Part shown: positions 1 to 9,877 of the stretch, one piece after another
Numbering within the stretch: the stretch's first letter is position 1
How the letters are laid out: each line of letters begins with the position of its first letter
Source: Nocardia anaemiae NBRC 100462
GTDB lineage: Bacteria > Actinomycetota > Actinomycetes > Mycobacteriales > Mycobacteriaceae
Assembly: GCF_001612725.1 (NCBI RefSeq)
Contig: NZ_BDAZ01000015.1
Location: forward strand, 62,001 to 126,000
Direction: 5' to 3'
Length of the DNA: 64,000 nt
Made by a program: the position numbers and the translations under genes
Notes under the pieces: model-generated
The model's database searches: none
What the model was told of the DNA's origin: nothing
Seen by the model: only the letters and a program-made list of their open reading frames with translations

Positions 1-1362
1 GCCCTTGGCGGCCTCACGTTCGGCCTTTTCGCGTGCCTCGGTTTCGGCCAATTGGGCCAGCGGATCGTCGAAGGCATCCACGCCGCCGCCGATCACAGAA
101 TCGATGAAGCCCGCAGGGGAGTCCAGATCATTCGAGTGCGGCAGCAGGTCCGGATGCGCCCAGATAGCGTCGCGGGCGTCGATGCCCGCATCGGCGGTGA
201 GCCGCCGCCACAGCGCCGCCGCCTCGCGCAGCTTGCGGGGCCGCAGCTCGAGTCCGACCAGCGTGGCGAAGGTCTGCTCCGCCGGACCGCCGGTAGCACG
301 GCGGCGGATCAGCGTTTCGGCGAGCGCACCGGCACCAGGCAGTCGATCACCGATCGCCTCGGTGACCACGACCTGCACCCAGCCCTCGATCAGTGCCAGC
401 AGCGTCTCCAGCCGCTCCAGGGCCTGCTTCTGTTCCGGGGTGGTCTGCGGTTCGAATGCGCCCTGGGACAGGATCTCCTCGAGTTTCGAGGGATCGGTCA
501 GCGACATCGGGTCGATATTCTGGGCCGCCGACTCGAGTGCGGAGAAGTCCATCTTGATGCCGCGCGCATAGTCCTCGACCGCGCCGAGCACCTGCTGACG
601 CAGCCACGGCACATGTCCGAACAGGCGCTGGTGGGCGGCCTCGCGGGCCGCGAGGAAGACCAGGATCTCACTCTCCGACTGCTCGAGTCCGGCGCTGAAC
701 TCCGAGATGGCCGCGGGCAACAGCGCGGCGGTGCCGGTCGGGCCGAGCGGCAGGCCGATATCGGTGGAGGTCAGCACCTCCTTGGCGAGTTGGCCGAGCG
801 CCTGCCCGAGCTGTGAGCCGAAGGCGAGTCCGCCCATTTGCCCGAGCATGCCGACCATGGGACCGGCGAACTCGCGCGCCTCCTCCGGCAACTGTGCGGT
901 CCACATGCCGGAGATCTGTTCGGCCACCGGATCACACAGCCGCTTCCAGGTCGGAAGTGTCTCCTCGATCCAATCGTTGGCGGTCCAGGCCGCGGTTCTG
1001 GTGGCGCCCGCGGGCAGCGTGGTCGCGCCGTCCAGCCACAGTTCGGCCAGATGCGCGGCATCGGCAATGGCCTTGACCGTGCTATCGGAGACCGGCGTCA
1101 CACTCGCGCCGAGCTGCTGGCGGGCCAATCGCTTGGCCACGTCGTAGTTGACCGGACCGGATTGCGCCGTACCGGGCTGACCCATCCCACTGAGCATCTG
1201 GCCGAGCGAGGTGAGCATCTGACCGAGCTGGGCCGGATCGAAACCGCCCGCGCCTGCCCCGCCGAAGCCGAACGGATCGTTCGCCCCGGCACCGCTCGGC
1301 TCGTCGCCGCGCTTGCGGTCGTCGTCATCGCGGTTCGAGAATCCGAAGGGGAGGTCACTCAT
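1..1362 (-). CDS. DUF2342 zinc-dependent metalloprotease-like protein (partial, C-terminus outside window)
   Basis: The minus strand is open for 454 codons from the ATG at 1362 to the window edge, so the stop lies outside. The protein begins MSDLPFGFSNRDDDD, followed by a Gly-rich low-complexity segment, and then an alpha-helical body without membrane segments. Around residues 240-260 it carries the family signature AAREAAHQRLFGHVPWL, in which the conserved Glu/His cluster is thought to bind metal. The family (TIGR03624-like, called a putative zinc protease or hydrolase in actinobacteria) has no firmly known substrate. It is divergent from the YlbL-type PDZ protease, as in mycobacterial genomes where the two genes are neighbours. 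The family call is solid; protease activity is only family annotation. Confidence 0.85.
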   Translation of the reverse strand, partial: MSDLPFGFSNRDDDDRKRGDEPSGAGANDPFGFGGAGAGGFDPAQLGQMLTSLGQMLSGMGQPGTAQSGPVNYDVAKRLARQQLGASVTPVSDSTVKAIADAAHLAELWLDGATTLPAGATRTAAWTANDWIEETLPTWKRLCDPVAEQISGMWTAQLPEEAREFAGPMVGMLGQMGGLAFGSQLGQALGQLAKEVLTSTDIGLPLGPTGTAALLPAAISEFSAGLEQSESEILVFLAAREAAHQRLFGHVPWLRQQVLGAVEDYARGIKMDFSALESAAQNIDPMSLTDPSKLEEILSQGAFEPQTTPEQKQALERLETLLALIEGWVQVVVTEAIGDRLPGAGALAETLIRRRATGGPAEQTFATLVGLELRPRKLREAAALWRRLTADAGIDARDAIWAHPDLLPHSNDLDSPAGFIDSVIGGGVDAFDDPLAQLAETEAREKAEREAAKG

Positions 1363-1489
1363 ACTCCAAACCTTACGCGCGCGGTGTAGGGGGTCGATGT
1401 TCGCGCGGCGCGAAATCCGCCGCGCGCGTACGCCGGAAAATATGCGCCTCGCACGACCCGGCGCGGCGGCGATCATTACTGTGGTCCAG

Positions 1490-2515
1490 GTGAATCGTCG
1501 GATCCTGACCCTGGTGGCCGCCCTGATCCCGGTGCTCGTCCTCGGTGTGGTGGGCAGTCTGCTCACTGTGCCCTTCGTCGCACTCGGGCCGGGACCCACG
1601 TTCAATACCCTCGGCTCGGTGGATGGCAAGCAGGTCGTCGACGTTCGCGGCGCCGAACTGGACCCGGTGACCGGGCATCTGAATATGACGACCGTCTCGG
1701 TCCGCGACGGACTCAATATCTTCGAGGCGTTCGGGTTCTGGGTCAGCGGTGAGCACGGACTTGTCCCACGTGCCGAGGTATACCCACCCGGCGTCCCGCG
1801 CGAGGAGATCGATAAGTCCAATCAGCAGGACTTCAAGGATTCCGAGGGCAATGCCGAGGTGGCGGCGCTGCACCTGCTGAACCTGCCGACGGTGGTGCTG
1901 GTGCGCAAGATCTCCGACGACGGCCCGGCCAAGGAGACGCTGAAGGCGGGCGACGAACTGGTCAGCATCAACGGCGCACCGATGACCGCCCCCAAGGATG
2001 TCGTCGCCGCGGTGTCTTCGCAGGCGCCCGGCGCTCAGATCACCGTGACCTACCGGCGCGAGAACACCGAGAACACCGCGACCATCACCCTGGCCGCCCG
2101 CCCCGACGATGCGAACAAGGGGTATCTCGGCCTGACCCCGACCGAGGGTGCGCGCCCGCCCATGGAGGTCTCGTTCAATCTCGCCGATATCGGTGGGCCG
2201 TCGGCCGGTCTCATGTTCAGTCTCGCGCTGATCGACAAGCTCACGCCGGGTGAACTGGACGGTGGCAAATTCGTCGCGGGTACCGGAACCATCGATCAGG
2301 ACGGCAAGGTCGGCCCGATCGGCGGCATCCAGTACAAGATGATGGCCGCACGCGACGCCGGTGCGGAGACCTTCCTGGTCCCGGCCGCGAATTGCAATGA
2401 GGCCAAACAGCGCACCCCGGAGGGCCTGCGCCTGGTGAAGGTCGAAAACCTCAGCGGCGCAGTGCAATCCCTCAACGACATCAACGCCGGTCGGGAGACC
2501 GTCTCCTGCGGCTGA
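1490..2515 (+). CDS. YlbL-family PDZ/Lon-like serine protease
   Basis: A 341-residue membrane-anchored Lon-like protease. An N-terminal transmembrane anchor (about residues 7-30) precedes the family stretch VALGPGPTFNTLG. A PDZ domain covers roughly 115-200 and a Lon-type S16 domain fills the C-terminus. The Ser-Lys dyad is visible as Ser238 in GGPSAGLMFS and Lys283 in IQYKMMAA. I chose GTG 1490 because the protein then starts VNRRILTLVAAL like mycobacterial homologues; upstream in-frame ATG codons (1313, 1442) would add a non-conserved extension. It probably processes proteins at the outer face of the membrane. Its stop directly abuts the stop of the converging gene. Confidence 0.9.
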   Translation: MNRRILTLVAALIPVLVLGVVGSLLTVPFVALGPGPTFNTLGSVDGKQVVDVRGAELDPVTGHLNMTTVSVRDGLNIFEAFGFWVSGEHGLVPRAEVYPPGVPREEIDKSNQQDFKDSEGNAEVAALHLLNLPTVVLVRKISDDGPAKETLKAGDELVSINGAPMTAPKDVVAAVSSQAPGAQITVTYRRENTENTATITLAARPDDANKGYLGLTPTEGARPPMEVSFNLADIGGPSAGLMFSLALIDKLTPGELDGGKFVAGTGTIDQDGKVGPIGGIQYKMMAARDAGAETFLVPAANCNEAKQRTPEGLRLVKVENLSGAVQSLNDINAGRETVSCG

Positions 2516-3109
2516 TCACTCCATCGTGTGGTGCAGTGCCTCGATGAGGTTCGGCGCCAGATTCGGATAGGTGCGCAGGTCGAGATCGCCGAAGTCGTCG
2601 ACATCGTCCTCGGGCTTGACCTGCAGCAGGCACAGATCCGCGCCGGTGCGCAGTACCGCGGCGAACAGCCGAGCCGTGCGCCGTCCCGGATGCGTCTCGG
2701 CCGCGGCGCGTGCGGCGGCGTCGGCGGCCTCGTGATCGGCGAGCAGCGGGGTGAGCGCATCGTCGAGGGTGCTCTCGGCATCCGGCGGCAGCACGACGAT
2801 CTCCTGGACGAGCACGCAGCCGCTCACCGCATCGGGCCAACTGGTGGTCGCGAGGAATTCGTCGAGCGCCATCGATCCGCCGGTGATGTCCTCCGGGAAA
2901 GACTCCTGCGCAATGGGAGTCAGCTCGCTGCCCTGATCGAGCTGATCGAGCAATCCGGGCTCGGCCGCGACCAGATCGACGGTCGGCACCAGCGCGAACA
3001 TCTGCGGCGGTCTGCCCCAACCCTCGGCATCGACGAATTCCGCCACTTCACGGACGGAACGGGCGAGGACGAGTTCGGCGTGCAGGTCTGGGGTCACATC
3101 GATATCCAA
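2516..3109 (-). CDS. PPA1309 family protein
   Basis: A 197-residue acidic soluble protein of the actinobacterial PPA1309 family, whose function is unknown. No signal peptide or membrane segment is visible. Typical features are the stretch WGRPPQMFALVPT near residue 31 and a C-terminal region ending LRTYPNLAPNLIEALHHTME. It lies between the YlbL protease and UPF0182 genes, its usual neighbourhood. Its stop (2516-2518) touches the stop of the upstream plus-strand gene with no intergenic base. The start is uncertain: 3109 is TTG without a clear ribosome site, and an in-frame GTG at 3097 is equally possible. Confidence 0.85.
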   Translation of the reverse strand: MDIDVTPDLHAELVLARSVREVAEFVDAEGWGRPPQMFALVPTVDLVAAEPGLLDQLDQGSELTPIAQESFPEDITGGSMALDEFLATTSWPDAVSGCVLVQEIVVLPPDAESTLDDALTPLLADHEAADAAARAAAETHPGRRTARLFAAVLRTGADLCLLQVKPEDDVDDFGDLDLRTYPNLAPNLIEALHHTME

Positions 3110-3297
3110 TCAAACACTCGGAATCGACAGGTCGCGGCGTGCGCAATCGCAGACCGATCGCAACCCACCGGTCTGTACCCTCTCAGATTCCGTAGAGTGG
3201 GCCGAAACGGTCCGCTTTGGACCACCTGCAACATCGGACTGCGGTGTCACGGCCGAGAACATCGGTCGTGCGCCGCCGGACCTTGGAGAGTGGCATC

Positions 3298-6200
3298 GTG
3301 GGCATGCGGCCCCCCACCGGCTTACCTTCGTTGTCCCGACGCAGCCGAGTGCTGCTGGTGGCGGCCATCATCCTGGCGGCGCTGCTGCTGCTGGGACCGC
3401 GGCTGACCGACACCTATACGAACTGGTTGTGGTTCGGCGAGGTCGGTTTCCGCAGCGTCTATCTCACCGTATTGCGCACGCGGATCCTGTTGTTCATCGT
3501 TGTCGCGCTGTTCGTCGGTCTCGTCGTGTGGTTGGCATTGCTGCTGGCTTACCGGACCAGGCCGGTATTCGTGCCGGTGGCGGGGCCGAACGATCCGATC
3601 GCGCGCTACCGCACCACCGTGATGAGTCGGCTCAAGCTGTTCGGCATCGGTATTCCGCTGGTGCTCGGCGTGCTCTCCGGTCTGGTGGCGCAGTCGAATT
3701 GGGTCACCGTGCAGCTGTTCCTCAATGGCGACTCGTTCGGCCAGAAGGATCCGCAGTTCGGTCTCGACGTCGGGTTCTACGCCTTCGACCTGCCGTTCTA
3801 CCGGATGGTGCTGAACTGGCTGTTCGTCGCGGTGGTTATCGCATTCTTCGCCAGCCTGGTGACCCACTACGTCTTCGGCGGCCTGCGCCTGACCGGCAGG
3901 GAGGGCACGCTGACCAGGCCCGCGCGCATCCAGCTCGCGGTGATCGCCGGAATCTTCGTGTTGCTCAAGGCGGTTGCCTACTGGTTCGACCGCTACGAGC
4001 TGCTGTCGAGCAGTCGTAAGGAGCCGACCTTCACCGGTGGTTCCTACACCGATATCAACGCCGTACTGCCCGCGAAGCTGATCCTGCTGTCCATCGCGGT
4101 GATCTGCGCGATCGCCTTCTTCGCCGGTATCGTGCTGCGCGATCTGCGGGTGCCCGCGATGGCGGCCGCACTGCTCGTGCTCTCCTCGGTCCTGGTCGGC
4201 GCGGTATGGCCGCTGGTGGTCGAGCAGTTCTCGGTGCGCCCGAACGCCGCCGACAAAGAGAGCGAATACATCGAACGCAATATCGCCGCGACCAGGCAGG
4301 CGTTCGGCATCACCTCGGACAAGATCGAGTACAAGGACTACAAGGGCGACAGTTCGAAGAGCCCGCTGGAAGTTCCGGTCGATGCGGCGACGATCGGCAA
4401 TGCCCGTCTGCTGGACCCGAATATCTTGTCGCCCACCTTCACTCAGCTCAAGCAGCTGAAGAACTTCTACGGCTTCCCGGAGTCGCTGGATATCGACCGC
4501 TACACGCTCAACGGCGATACCCAGGACTACATCGTGGCCGCCCGCGAACTGCACCCCTCGGCACTGAGCGGTAACCAGACCGACTGGATCAACAAGCACA
4601 CCGTCTACACCCACGGCAACGGCTTCGTCGCGGCGCCCGCCAACCGGGTCAACCGGCCGCAGTACGAGGACCCCAACGCCAATACCGGCGGCAGCAGCGA
4701 CAGCGGCTACCCCATCTTCCTGGTCAGCGACCTGTTCAACTCGACCGACCAGCAGCAGATCAAGGTAGAGCAGCCGCGCATCTACTACGGCGAGCTGATC
4801 TCGCAGTCCAATCCGGACTACGCGATCGTCGGTGCCGTGAACGGTTCGCAGCCGCGCGAATACGATTCCGACACAGCGCAATTCACCTATAGCGGCAAGG
4901 GTGGCGTGTCGATCGGGAACTGGTTCAACCGGTTGGCCTTCGCGGCCAAGTACACCGAGCGCAATCTGTTGTTCTCCTCGGCCATCGGGGACAACTCCAA
5001 GATCATCTTCAACCGCAGCCCGCGCGAGCGGGTGCAGAAGGTGGCACCCTGGCTGACCACCGATGGCAACGCCTATCCGGCGGTCGTCAACGGCCGGATC
5101 CAGTGGATCGTCGACGCGTACACCACGCTGGACGACTACCCGTACGCGCAGACCACCTCGTTGGAGGGCGCCGTCGAGGACAGCATCGATAAGAAGACCG
5201 GAAGGCTGTTGCCGCGCAAGGAGGTCAGCTACATCCGCAACTCGGTGAAGGCCACCGTCGACGCCTACGACGGCACGGTGACCCTCTATGAGGTGGACCC
5301 GACCGACCCGGTGCTGAAGGCCTGGCGCGGTGTGTTCCCGGGCGCGGTCAAGCCGCAGAGCGAGATCTCACCGGAACTGCGCGCGCACTTCCGCTATCCC
5401 GAGGATCTGTTCAAGGTGCAGCGCGAAATGCTGACCAAGTACCACGTGGACAATCCGCGAGAGTTCTTCACCAACAACGCTTTCTGGTCGGTGCCGAGCG
5501 ATCCGACCACCGAGGGCGGCACCTTCAATCAGCCGCCGTACTACGTGCTGCTGGGCGATGCGTCGGCGAACAATAAGCCGGTATTCAATCTGACCAGTGC
5601 GATGGTCGGCTATAACCGGCAGTTCCTGTCCGCCTATATTTCGGTGCGCTCGGATCCGGACGGCTACGGCAAATTCACGATCTTGCAATTGCCGACCGAT
5701 ACGCAGACCCAGGGTCCGCAGCAAACGCAGAACAGTATGACGACGGCACCGGAAGTCTCCAGTCAGAAAACATTGCTGTCGAACTCGAACAAGATCAGAT
5801 ATGGCAATCTGCTGACCTTGCCGATCGCCGACGGCGGAATCCTTTATGTGGAGCCGTTTTACAACGAGCGAAATACCGGGGCGGGCAGCTCCACCTTCCC
5901 GCAGCTGCTGCGGGTGCTGGTGAGCTATCGCGATGTGGCGGGCAGTGTGAAGGTCGGCTTCGCCTCCACCCTTGCCGATGCGCTGAATCAGGTGCTGCCC
6001 GGAACGGGCTCGCTGGCCACGCCGTTCGGCGGTGATCCGGCGAGCAGGCCGAAACCGGGTACCACGCCACCGACCGATCACGGCGCCACGCCGCCGACGC
6101 AGGGCACGACACCGCCGACACAGGGCACCACACCGCCGCCCGCGACCGGGTCCGGCGCCAAGGATGCCGCGGCCGCCGAGCTGAGCAAGAAGATCGAGAA

Positions 6201-6300
6201 TGTGCGAAATGCCATGAAGTCCGGCAACTTCCAGGACTTCGGCAAGGCGCTGGAGGAACTGGACGCCGCGGTGAAGGCGTATCAGGACGCCGGTCGCTGA
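3298..6300 (+). CDS. UPF0182 family large membrane protein
   Basis: A 1000-residue protein with seven predicted transmembrane helices in the first ~330 residues (for example ILLFIVVALFVGLVVWLALL and LFGIGIPLVLGVLSGLVAQ), followed by a large, probably extracytoplasmic domain. The C-terminal tail is rich in Pro and Thr, with a repeated TTPPTQG unit near residues 930-950, and then a helical segment. The GTG at 3298 gives VGMRPPTGLPSLSRRSR, matching mycobacterial UPF0182 starts, and is preceded by GGAGAG. The longer reading from 3217 is unlikely. UPF0182 proteins are conserved across actinobacteria but their role is unknown. A strong terminator follows four bases after the stop. Confidence 0.93.
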   Translation: MGMRPPTGLPSLSRRSRVLLVAAIILAALLLLGPRLTDTYTNWLWFGEVGFRSVYLTVLRTRILLFIVVALFVGLVVWLALLLAYRTRPVFVPVAGPNDPIARYRTTVMSRLKLFGIGIPLVLGVLSGLVAQSNWVTVQLFLNGDSFGQKDPQFGLDVGFYAFDLPFYRMVLNWLFVAVVIAFFASLVTHYVFGGLRLTGREGTLTRPARIQLAVIAGIFVLLKAVAYWFDRYELLSSSRKEPTFTGGSYTDINAVLPAKLILLSIAVICAIAFFAGIVLRDLRVPAMAAALLVLSSVLVGAVWPLVVEQFSVRPNAADKESEYIERNIAATRQAFGITSDKIEYKDYKGDSSKSPLEVPVDAATIGNARLLDPNILSPTFTQLKQLKNFYGFPESLDIDRYTLNGDTQDYIVAARELHPSALSGNQTDWINKHTVYTHGNGFVAAPANRVNRPQYEDPNANTGGSSDSGYPIFLVSDLFNSTDQQQIKVEQPRIYYGELISQSNPDYAIVGAVNGSQPREYDSDTAQFTYSGKGGVSIGNWFNRLAFAAKYTERNLLFSSAIGDNSKIIFNRSPRERVQKVAPWLTTDGNAYPAVVNGRIQWIVDAYTTLDDYPYAQTTSLEGAVEDSIDKKTGRLLPRKEVSYIRNSVKATVDAYDGTVTLYEVDPTDPVLKAWRGVFPGAVKPQSEISPELRAHFRYPEDLFKVQREMLTKYHVDNPREFFTNNAFWSVPSDPTTEGGTFNQPPYYVLLGDASANNKPVFNLTSAMVGYNRQFLSAYISVRSDPDGYGKFTILQLPTDTQTQGPQQTQNSMTTAPEVSSQKTLLSNSNKIRYGNLLTLPIADGGILYVEPFYNERNTGAGSSTFPQLLRVLVSYRDVAGSVKVGFASTLADALNQVLPGTGSLATPFGGDPASRPKPGTTPPTDHGATPPTQGTTPPTQGTTPPPATGSGAKDAAAAELSKKIENVRNAMKSGNFQDFGKALEELDAAVKAYQDAGR

Positions 6301-6303
6301 TCC

Positions 6304-6353
6304 GACGAGAACGGCCCCGTCACCCGGTTTCGGGTGGCGGGGCCGTTCTCGTC
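6304..6353. terminator. Bidirectional stem-loop terminator
   Basis: Two 23-base arms (6304-6326 and 6331-6353) pair with one mismatch around a GTTT loop. The hairpin lies between the converging UPF0182 and Rpf-like genes and begins three bases after the UPF0182 stop. There is no long T tract, which is common in actinobacterial terminators. It should end transcription from both sides. Confidence 0.85.
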
Positions 6354-6409
6354 GACGTCGAACCGACATCGACCTCGGCGCCGTTGCCGAGGGACGTCGG
6401 ATTCCTACG

Positions 6410-7160
<751 letters not shown>

Positions 7161-7164
7161 CCAT

Positions 7165-7528
7165 TGCGTGATGCGAATAACCTGTATATCGGTATTTGCG
7201 CAGGTCGCCAATGCCCCGAGAATGGATTCCGGACGGTCGGTTATAGCATCGTTATGTGTTCGGGATCACTATGAAATAGTGGCTCAGGTCACGTTTGAAG
7301 CCATTGAATGACCGGCCTGTTGCGTTCTGAACGGCTTTCGTCACTGGATTCGCTCGGGTGCGGTCGAGTGGCTTCGGTGCATGCCCGCCACCGTCTCCGA
7401 AGGCGTCTGTGTGCCAACTCACCCCACCTGGCGTCTCCCGGCGTCCGGCGCGCTGACCAGTGCAAACCACCTGGAAGATAAGCGATTTGCCTTCCGTGCG
7501 TAGACGTGTGTAATGTTGTGTTTACCGA
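7165..7528. other. Intergenic stretch without a recognised gene
   Basis: This region between the Rpf leader and tRNA-fMet is less GC-rich than its surroundings. It contains only short unsupported reading frames. The Rpf promoter (minus strand) and the tRNA promoter (plus strand, probably in 7480-7520) must lie here, but no motif is clear enough to call. Confidence 0.4.
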
Positions 7529-7602
7529 CGCGGGGTGGAGCAGCTCGGTAGCTCGCTGGGCTCATAACCCAGAGGTCGCAGGTTCAAATCCTGTCCCCGC
7601 TA
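7529..7602 (+). tRNA. tRNA-fMet (CAT), initiator
   Basis: The 74-base sequence folds as a cloverleaf: acceptor arm CGCGGGG with CCCCGCT, D arm GAGC/GCTC, anticodon loop CTCATAA, T arm GCAGG TTCAAAT CCTGT. Initiator hallmarks are three consecutive G-C pairs at the base of the anticodon stem (GGG/CCC) and an unpaired first position (C1 opposite T72). CCA is not encoded; A73 is followed by CTA. A strong terminator begins eight bases downstream, so it is a single-tRNA transcript. Confidence 0.97.
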
Positions 7603-7609
7603 CTAGGGA

Positions 7610-7645
7610 AACGGCCCGGAACACAAATGTTCCGGGCCGTTTTTC
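7610..7645 (+). terminator. Rho-independent terminator of tRNA-fMet
   Basis: Perfect 14-base arms (7610-7623 and 7628-7641) flank a CAAA loop and run into TTTTTC. It is the clearest intrinsic terminator in the window. Confidence 0.95.
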
Positions 7646-7698
7646 ATTGATGCTCGAAGCGCGCATCCGGTACTTCGGTGCCTCCCGATCTGGTGCCG

Positions 7699-7878
7699 CT
7701 AACTGGCGCAAGCGCCGACCCCGGCGGCGTCGAGGAGCGTGCGGGCGGTCGCGACAGCCAACCCGTGGAGATCTCGCGCTTGCACGACCAACCGCGCGCT
7801 GGCCCCGTCGAATACGAGGGTCAGCTCTCGGGCGAGCAGCTCCGGCGCGTTCGGCCTCGTACCGGAAGAACGAGGTCA
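7699..7878 (-). pseudogene. Remnant of a TetR-family regulator (C-terminal end)
   Basis: Read on the minus strand, 7699-7875 encodes the typical end of a TetR regulator: PELLARELTLVFDGASARLV, then ARTLLDAAGVGACAS and a TAG stop. Upstream in the same frame a TGA (7876-7878) interrupts it, and no DNA-binding HTH segment can be found in any frame before the next gene. The intact gene was probably divergent from the FAD monooxygenase and may have repressed it, a common arrangement for such pairs. About 58 codons survive. It could alternatively be a fragment brought in by recombination. Confidence 0.6.
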
Positions 7879-8056
7879 GCCCGTCCTTTTGGCGGCGGGC
7901 AACCAGGCTCGCCGAGTACCGCGCGCTGCGGCGAACTTGTCGCACCGCAGCTTTCCCTTCTCAACGTATAACGCACCAGGGGACTTGCGACAAGACCCGG
8001 GTCGTGCCGCAGAATCGCTGGCCGAGGCCAGACCTGCGGAGATGGGAAGTAACCGA

Positions 8057-9616
8057 ATGCATGTGACCGACACCGATGTGATCATCGTGGGTGCGGGCCC
8101 GACCGGGCTGATGCTGGCCGCCGAGTTGCGACTGGCCGGGATGTGGCCGCTGGTATTGGAGCGCAAGCCGCAGCCCCGAAATATCCCGAAAGCCGGTGGT
8201 ATCGGCGGGCAGATCCTGGAAATTCTGCGCTATCGCGGCCTGCTGGAACGCTGCGAAGCGGCCACCACCGATCCGATTCCGGCTCCCCGCTTTCCGTTCG
8301 GCGGTGTGCACGTGGACTTGACGCAGCTGCCGGATCCGCCGCTGCACGCGCTGCCACTGGCACAGCATCGACTCGAGCGTGTGCTCGACGAACGGGTCCG
8401 CGAACTCGGGGCGGACATCCGTCGCGGACATGAGGTGGTCGGGGTGAGCCAGGACGACGCCACGGTGACCGCGCAGGTGCGCGGGCCGGACGGGTCGTAC
8501 CAGGTGAGCGCCCGGTACCTGGTGGGCTGCGACGGCGGACGCAGCAGGATCCGCGATATGGCGGGCATCGCATTTCCCGGTACCACATATCCGGAGGTCA
8601 ACCGGCTGGTTCAGGTCGCCGTGCACGATTCGGTGACCGTGCTCGACAACGGCGACCTCGAGGTGCCGGGATTCGGCAGGATCCGTGCGGGATTCACGCG
8701 AACAGAGCGCGGTATGTTCGCGAACGGGTCGACCACTCCCGGACTGCTCGGTCTTTTCACCGCCGAGGAGGAGTCCACCGAATACGACGACGACGAACCG
8801 ATGACCCTGTCCGAGTTCCAGGACAGCGTCCGCCGCGTGCTCGGCGCGGATCTACCACTGGGAGAACCGATTCGGTTGTCGCGCTTCACCTTCAAGGATC
8901 GGTTGGCCGAACGGTACCGCGCCGGGCGGATTCTGCTGGCCGGTGATGCGGCCCACCTGTTCCCCGCCACGGGTGTGGCGATCAACGCGGGCATGCTCGA
9001 CACGGTCAACCTGGCCTGGAAACTGGCCGCCGACATCGAGGGCTGGGCACCGCAGGGTCTGCTCGACACCTACCACGACGAACGTCACTTCGCTGGCGCG
9101 CGGACACTGCTGCACACTCGGGCGCAGGTGGCATTGCGTCGGGGGCAAGACCCGGCCGCCGAAGCACTTCGGACGGTCTTCCAGGAACTGCTCCTCGACG
9201 AGCAGCCATTGCGGCGCGTCGGCGCCCTCATCGCGGGCACCGACATCCGCTACCCGCTCCCCAACCCCAACGAACACGCCTTGACCGGCACCTTCGCGCC
9301 CGACCTCGCGCTGCGCACCGAGCGGGGCACAGCCAGTGTCGCGGAACTCATGCACACCGCACGACCCATCCTGCTCGTCCTCGCCGACCGACCGGAGCTG
9401 CGCGAGATCGCTCGAGACTGGCAGCATCGCATCGAAATCCACACTGCCGAAACCGATTACCGTCCAGCCGACGCCCTGCTGATTCGCCCCGACGCTCACC
9501 TCGCCTGGGCCGCAACCATCGACGAACCCATCGACACAGCCGTGCCCGCGCTGCGCGAAGCACTGTCCGCCTGGTTCGGCGCACCCATGAAAACGCCGGT
9601 CGATCAGCGCTGCTGA
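8057..9616 (+). CDS. FAD-dependent aromatic monooxygenase
   Basis: A 519-residue group A flavoprotein hydroxylase. The FAD-binding GxGxxG motif is at residues 12-17 (VGAGPTGLML), a DG motif follows in YLVGCDGGRSRIRD, and the GD motif is in GRILLAGDAAHLFPATG. The C-terminal ~120 residues resemble the thioredoxin-like domain of the RdmE/PgaE and rifampicin monooxygenase group. Such enzymes hydroxylate phenolic or polyketide substrates with NAD(P)H and O2. The substrate cannot be told from sequence; antibiotic inactivation is one possibility. ATG 8057 follows GGGAAG; ATG 8042 is an alternative. A decayed TetR gene lies divergently upstream, so control may have been lost. Confidence 0.9.
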   Translation: MHVTDTDVIIVGAGPTGLMLAAELRLAGMWPLVLERKPQPRNIPKAGGIGGQILEILRYRGLLERCEAATTDPIPAPRFPFGGVHVDLTQLPDPPLHALPLAQHRLERVLDERVRELGADIRRGHEVVGVSQDDATVTAQVRGPDGSYQVSARYLVGCDGGRSRIRDMAGIAFPGTTYPEVNRLVQVAVHDSVTVLDNGDLEVPGFGRIRAGFTRTERGMFANGSTTPGLLGLFTAEEESTEYDDDEPMTLSEFQDSVRRVLGADLPLGEPIRLSRFTFKDRLAERYRAGRILLAGDAAHLFPATGVAINAGMLDTVNLAWKLAADIEGWAPQGLLDTYHDERHFAGARTLLHTRAQVALRRGQDPAAEALRTVFQELLLDEQPLRRVGALIAGTDIRYPLPNPNEHALTGTFAPDLALRTERGTASVAELMHTARPILLVLADRPELREIARDWQHRIEIHTAETDYRPADALLIRPDAHLAWAATIDEPIDTAVPALREALSAWFGAPMKTPVDQRC

Positions 9617-9635
9617 TCGTTTCCGGCGAGGTGAA

Positions 9636-9669
9636 TCGGCGCTGCTCCCGCCAGTGGGAGCAGCGCCGA
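9636..9669 (+). terminator. Stem-loop terminator after the FAD monooxygenase
   Basis: Perfect 14-base arms (9636-9649 and 9656-9669) enclose a 6-base loop 19 bases after the stop codon. There is no T tract. It separates the monooxygenase transcript from the following hydrolase-caspase cassette. Confidence 0.7.
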
Positions 9670-9877
9670 CGCGCACCTGAATCGCCGAACGCCAGCTCGC
9701 CGTATTCGACCACTTGGCGGGCCGTTACATGGGTGGTTGTTCGCGTATTCGGATCGGGTACGCGGACCGCTCTGTTCGTGAATTCTCTTGTGACACGCAG
9801 GGTCCGACACATCCTGAAGCGCGATATTCTGACAATGGGTTCTCGACCGTAAGTTGGTTCGGAGAAGGGGGGCTCGG

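Noticed and set aside
7252..7470. Possible small minus-strand gene upstream of the tRNA
   Set aside because: There is no ribosome site, motif or typical codon pattern.
7562..7945. Minus-strand reading frame of 127 codons ending GTGFEPATSGL
   Set aside because: It reads through the complement of tRNA-fMet. This C-terminal sequence is a recurring false ORF product of tRNA genes.
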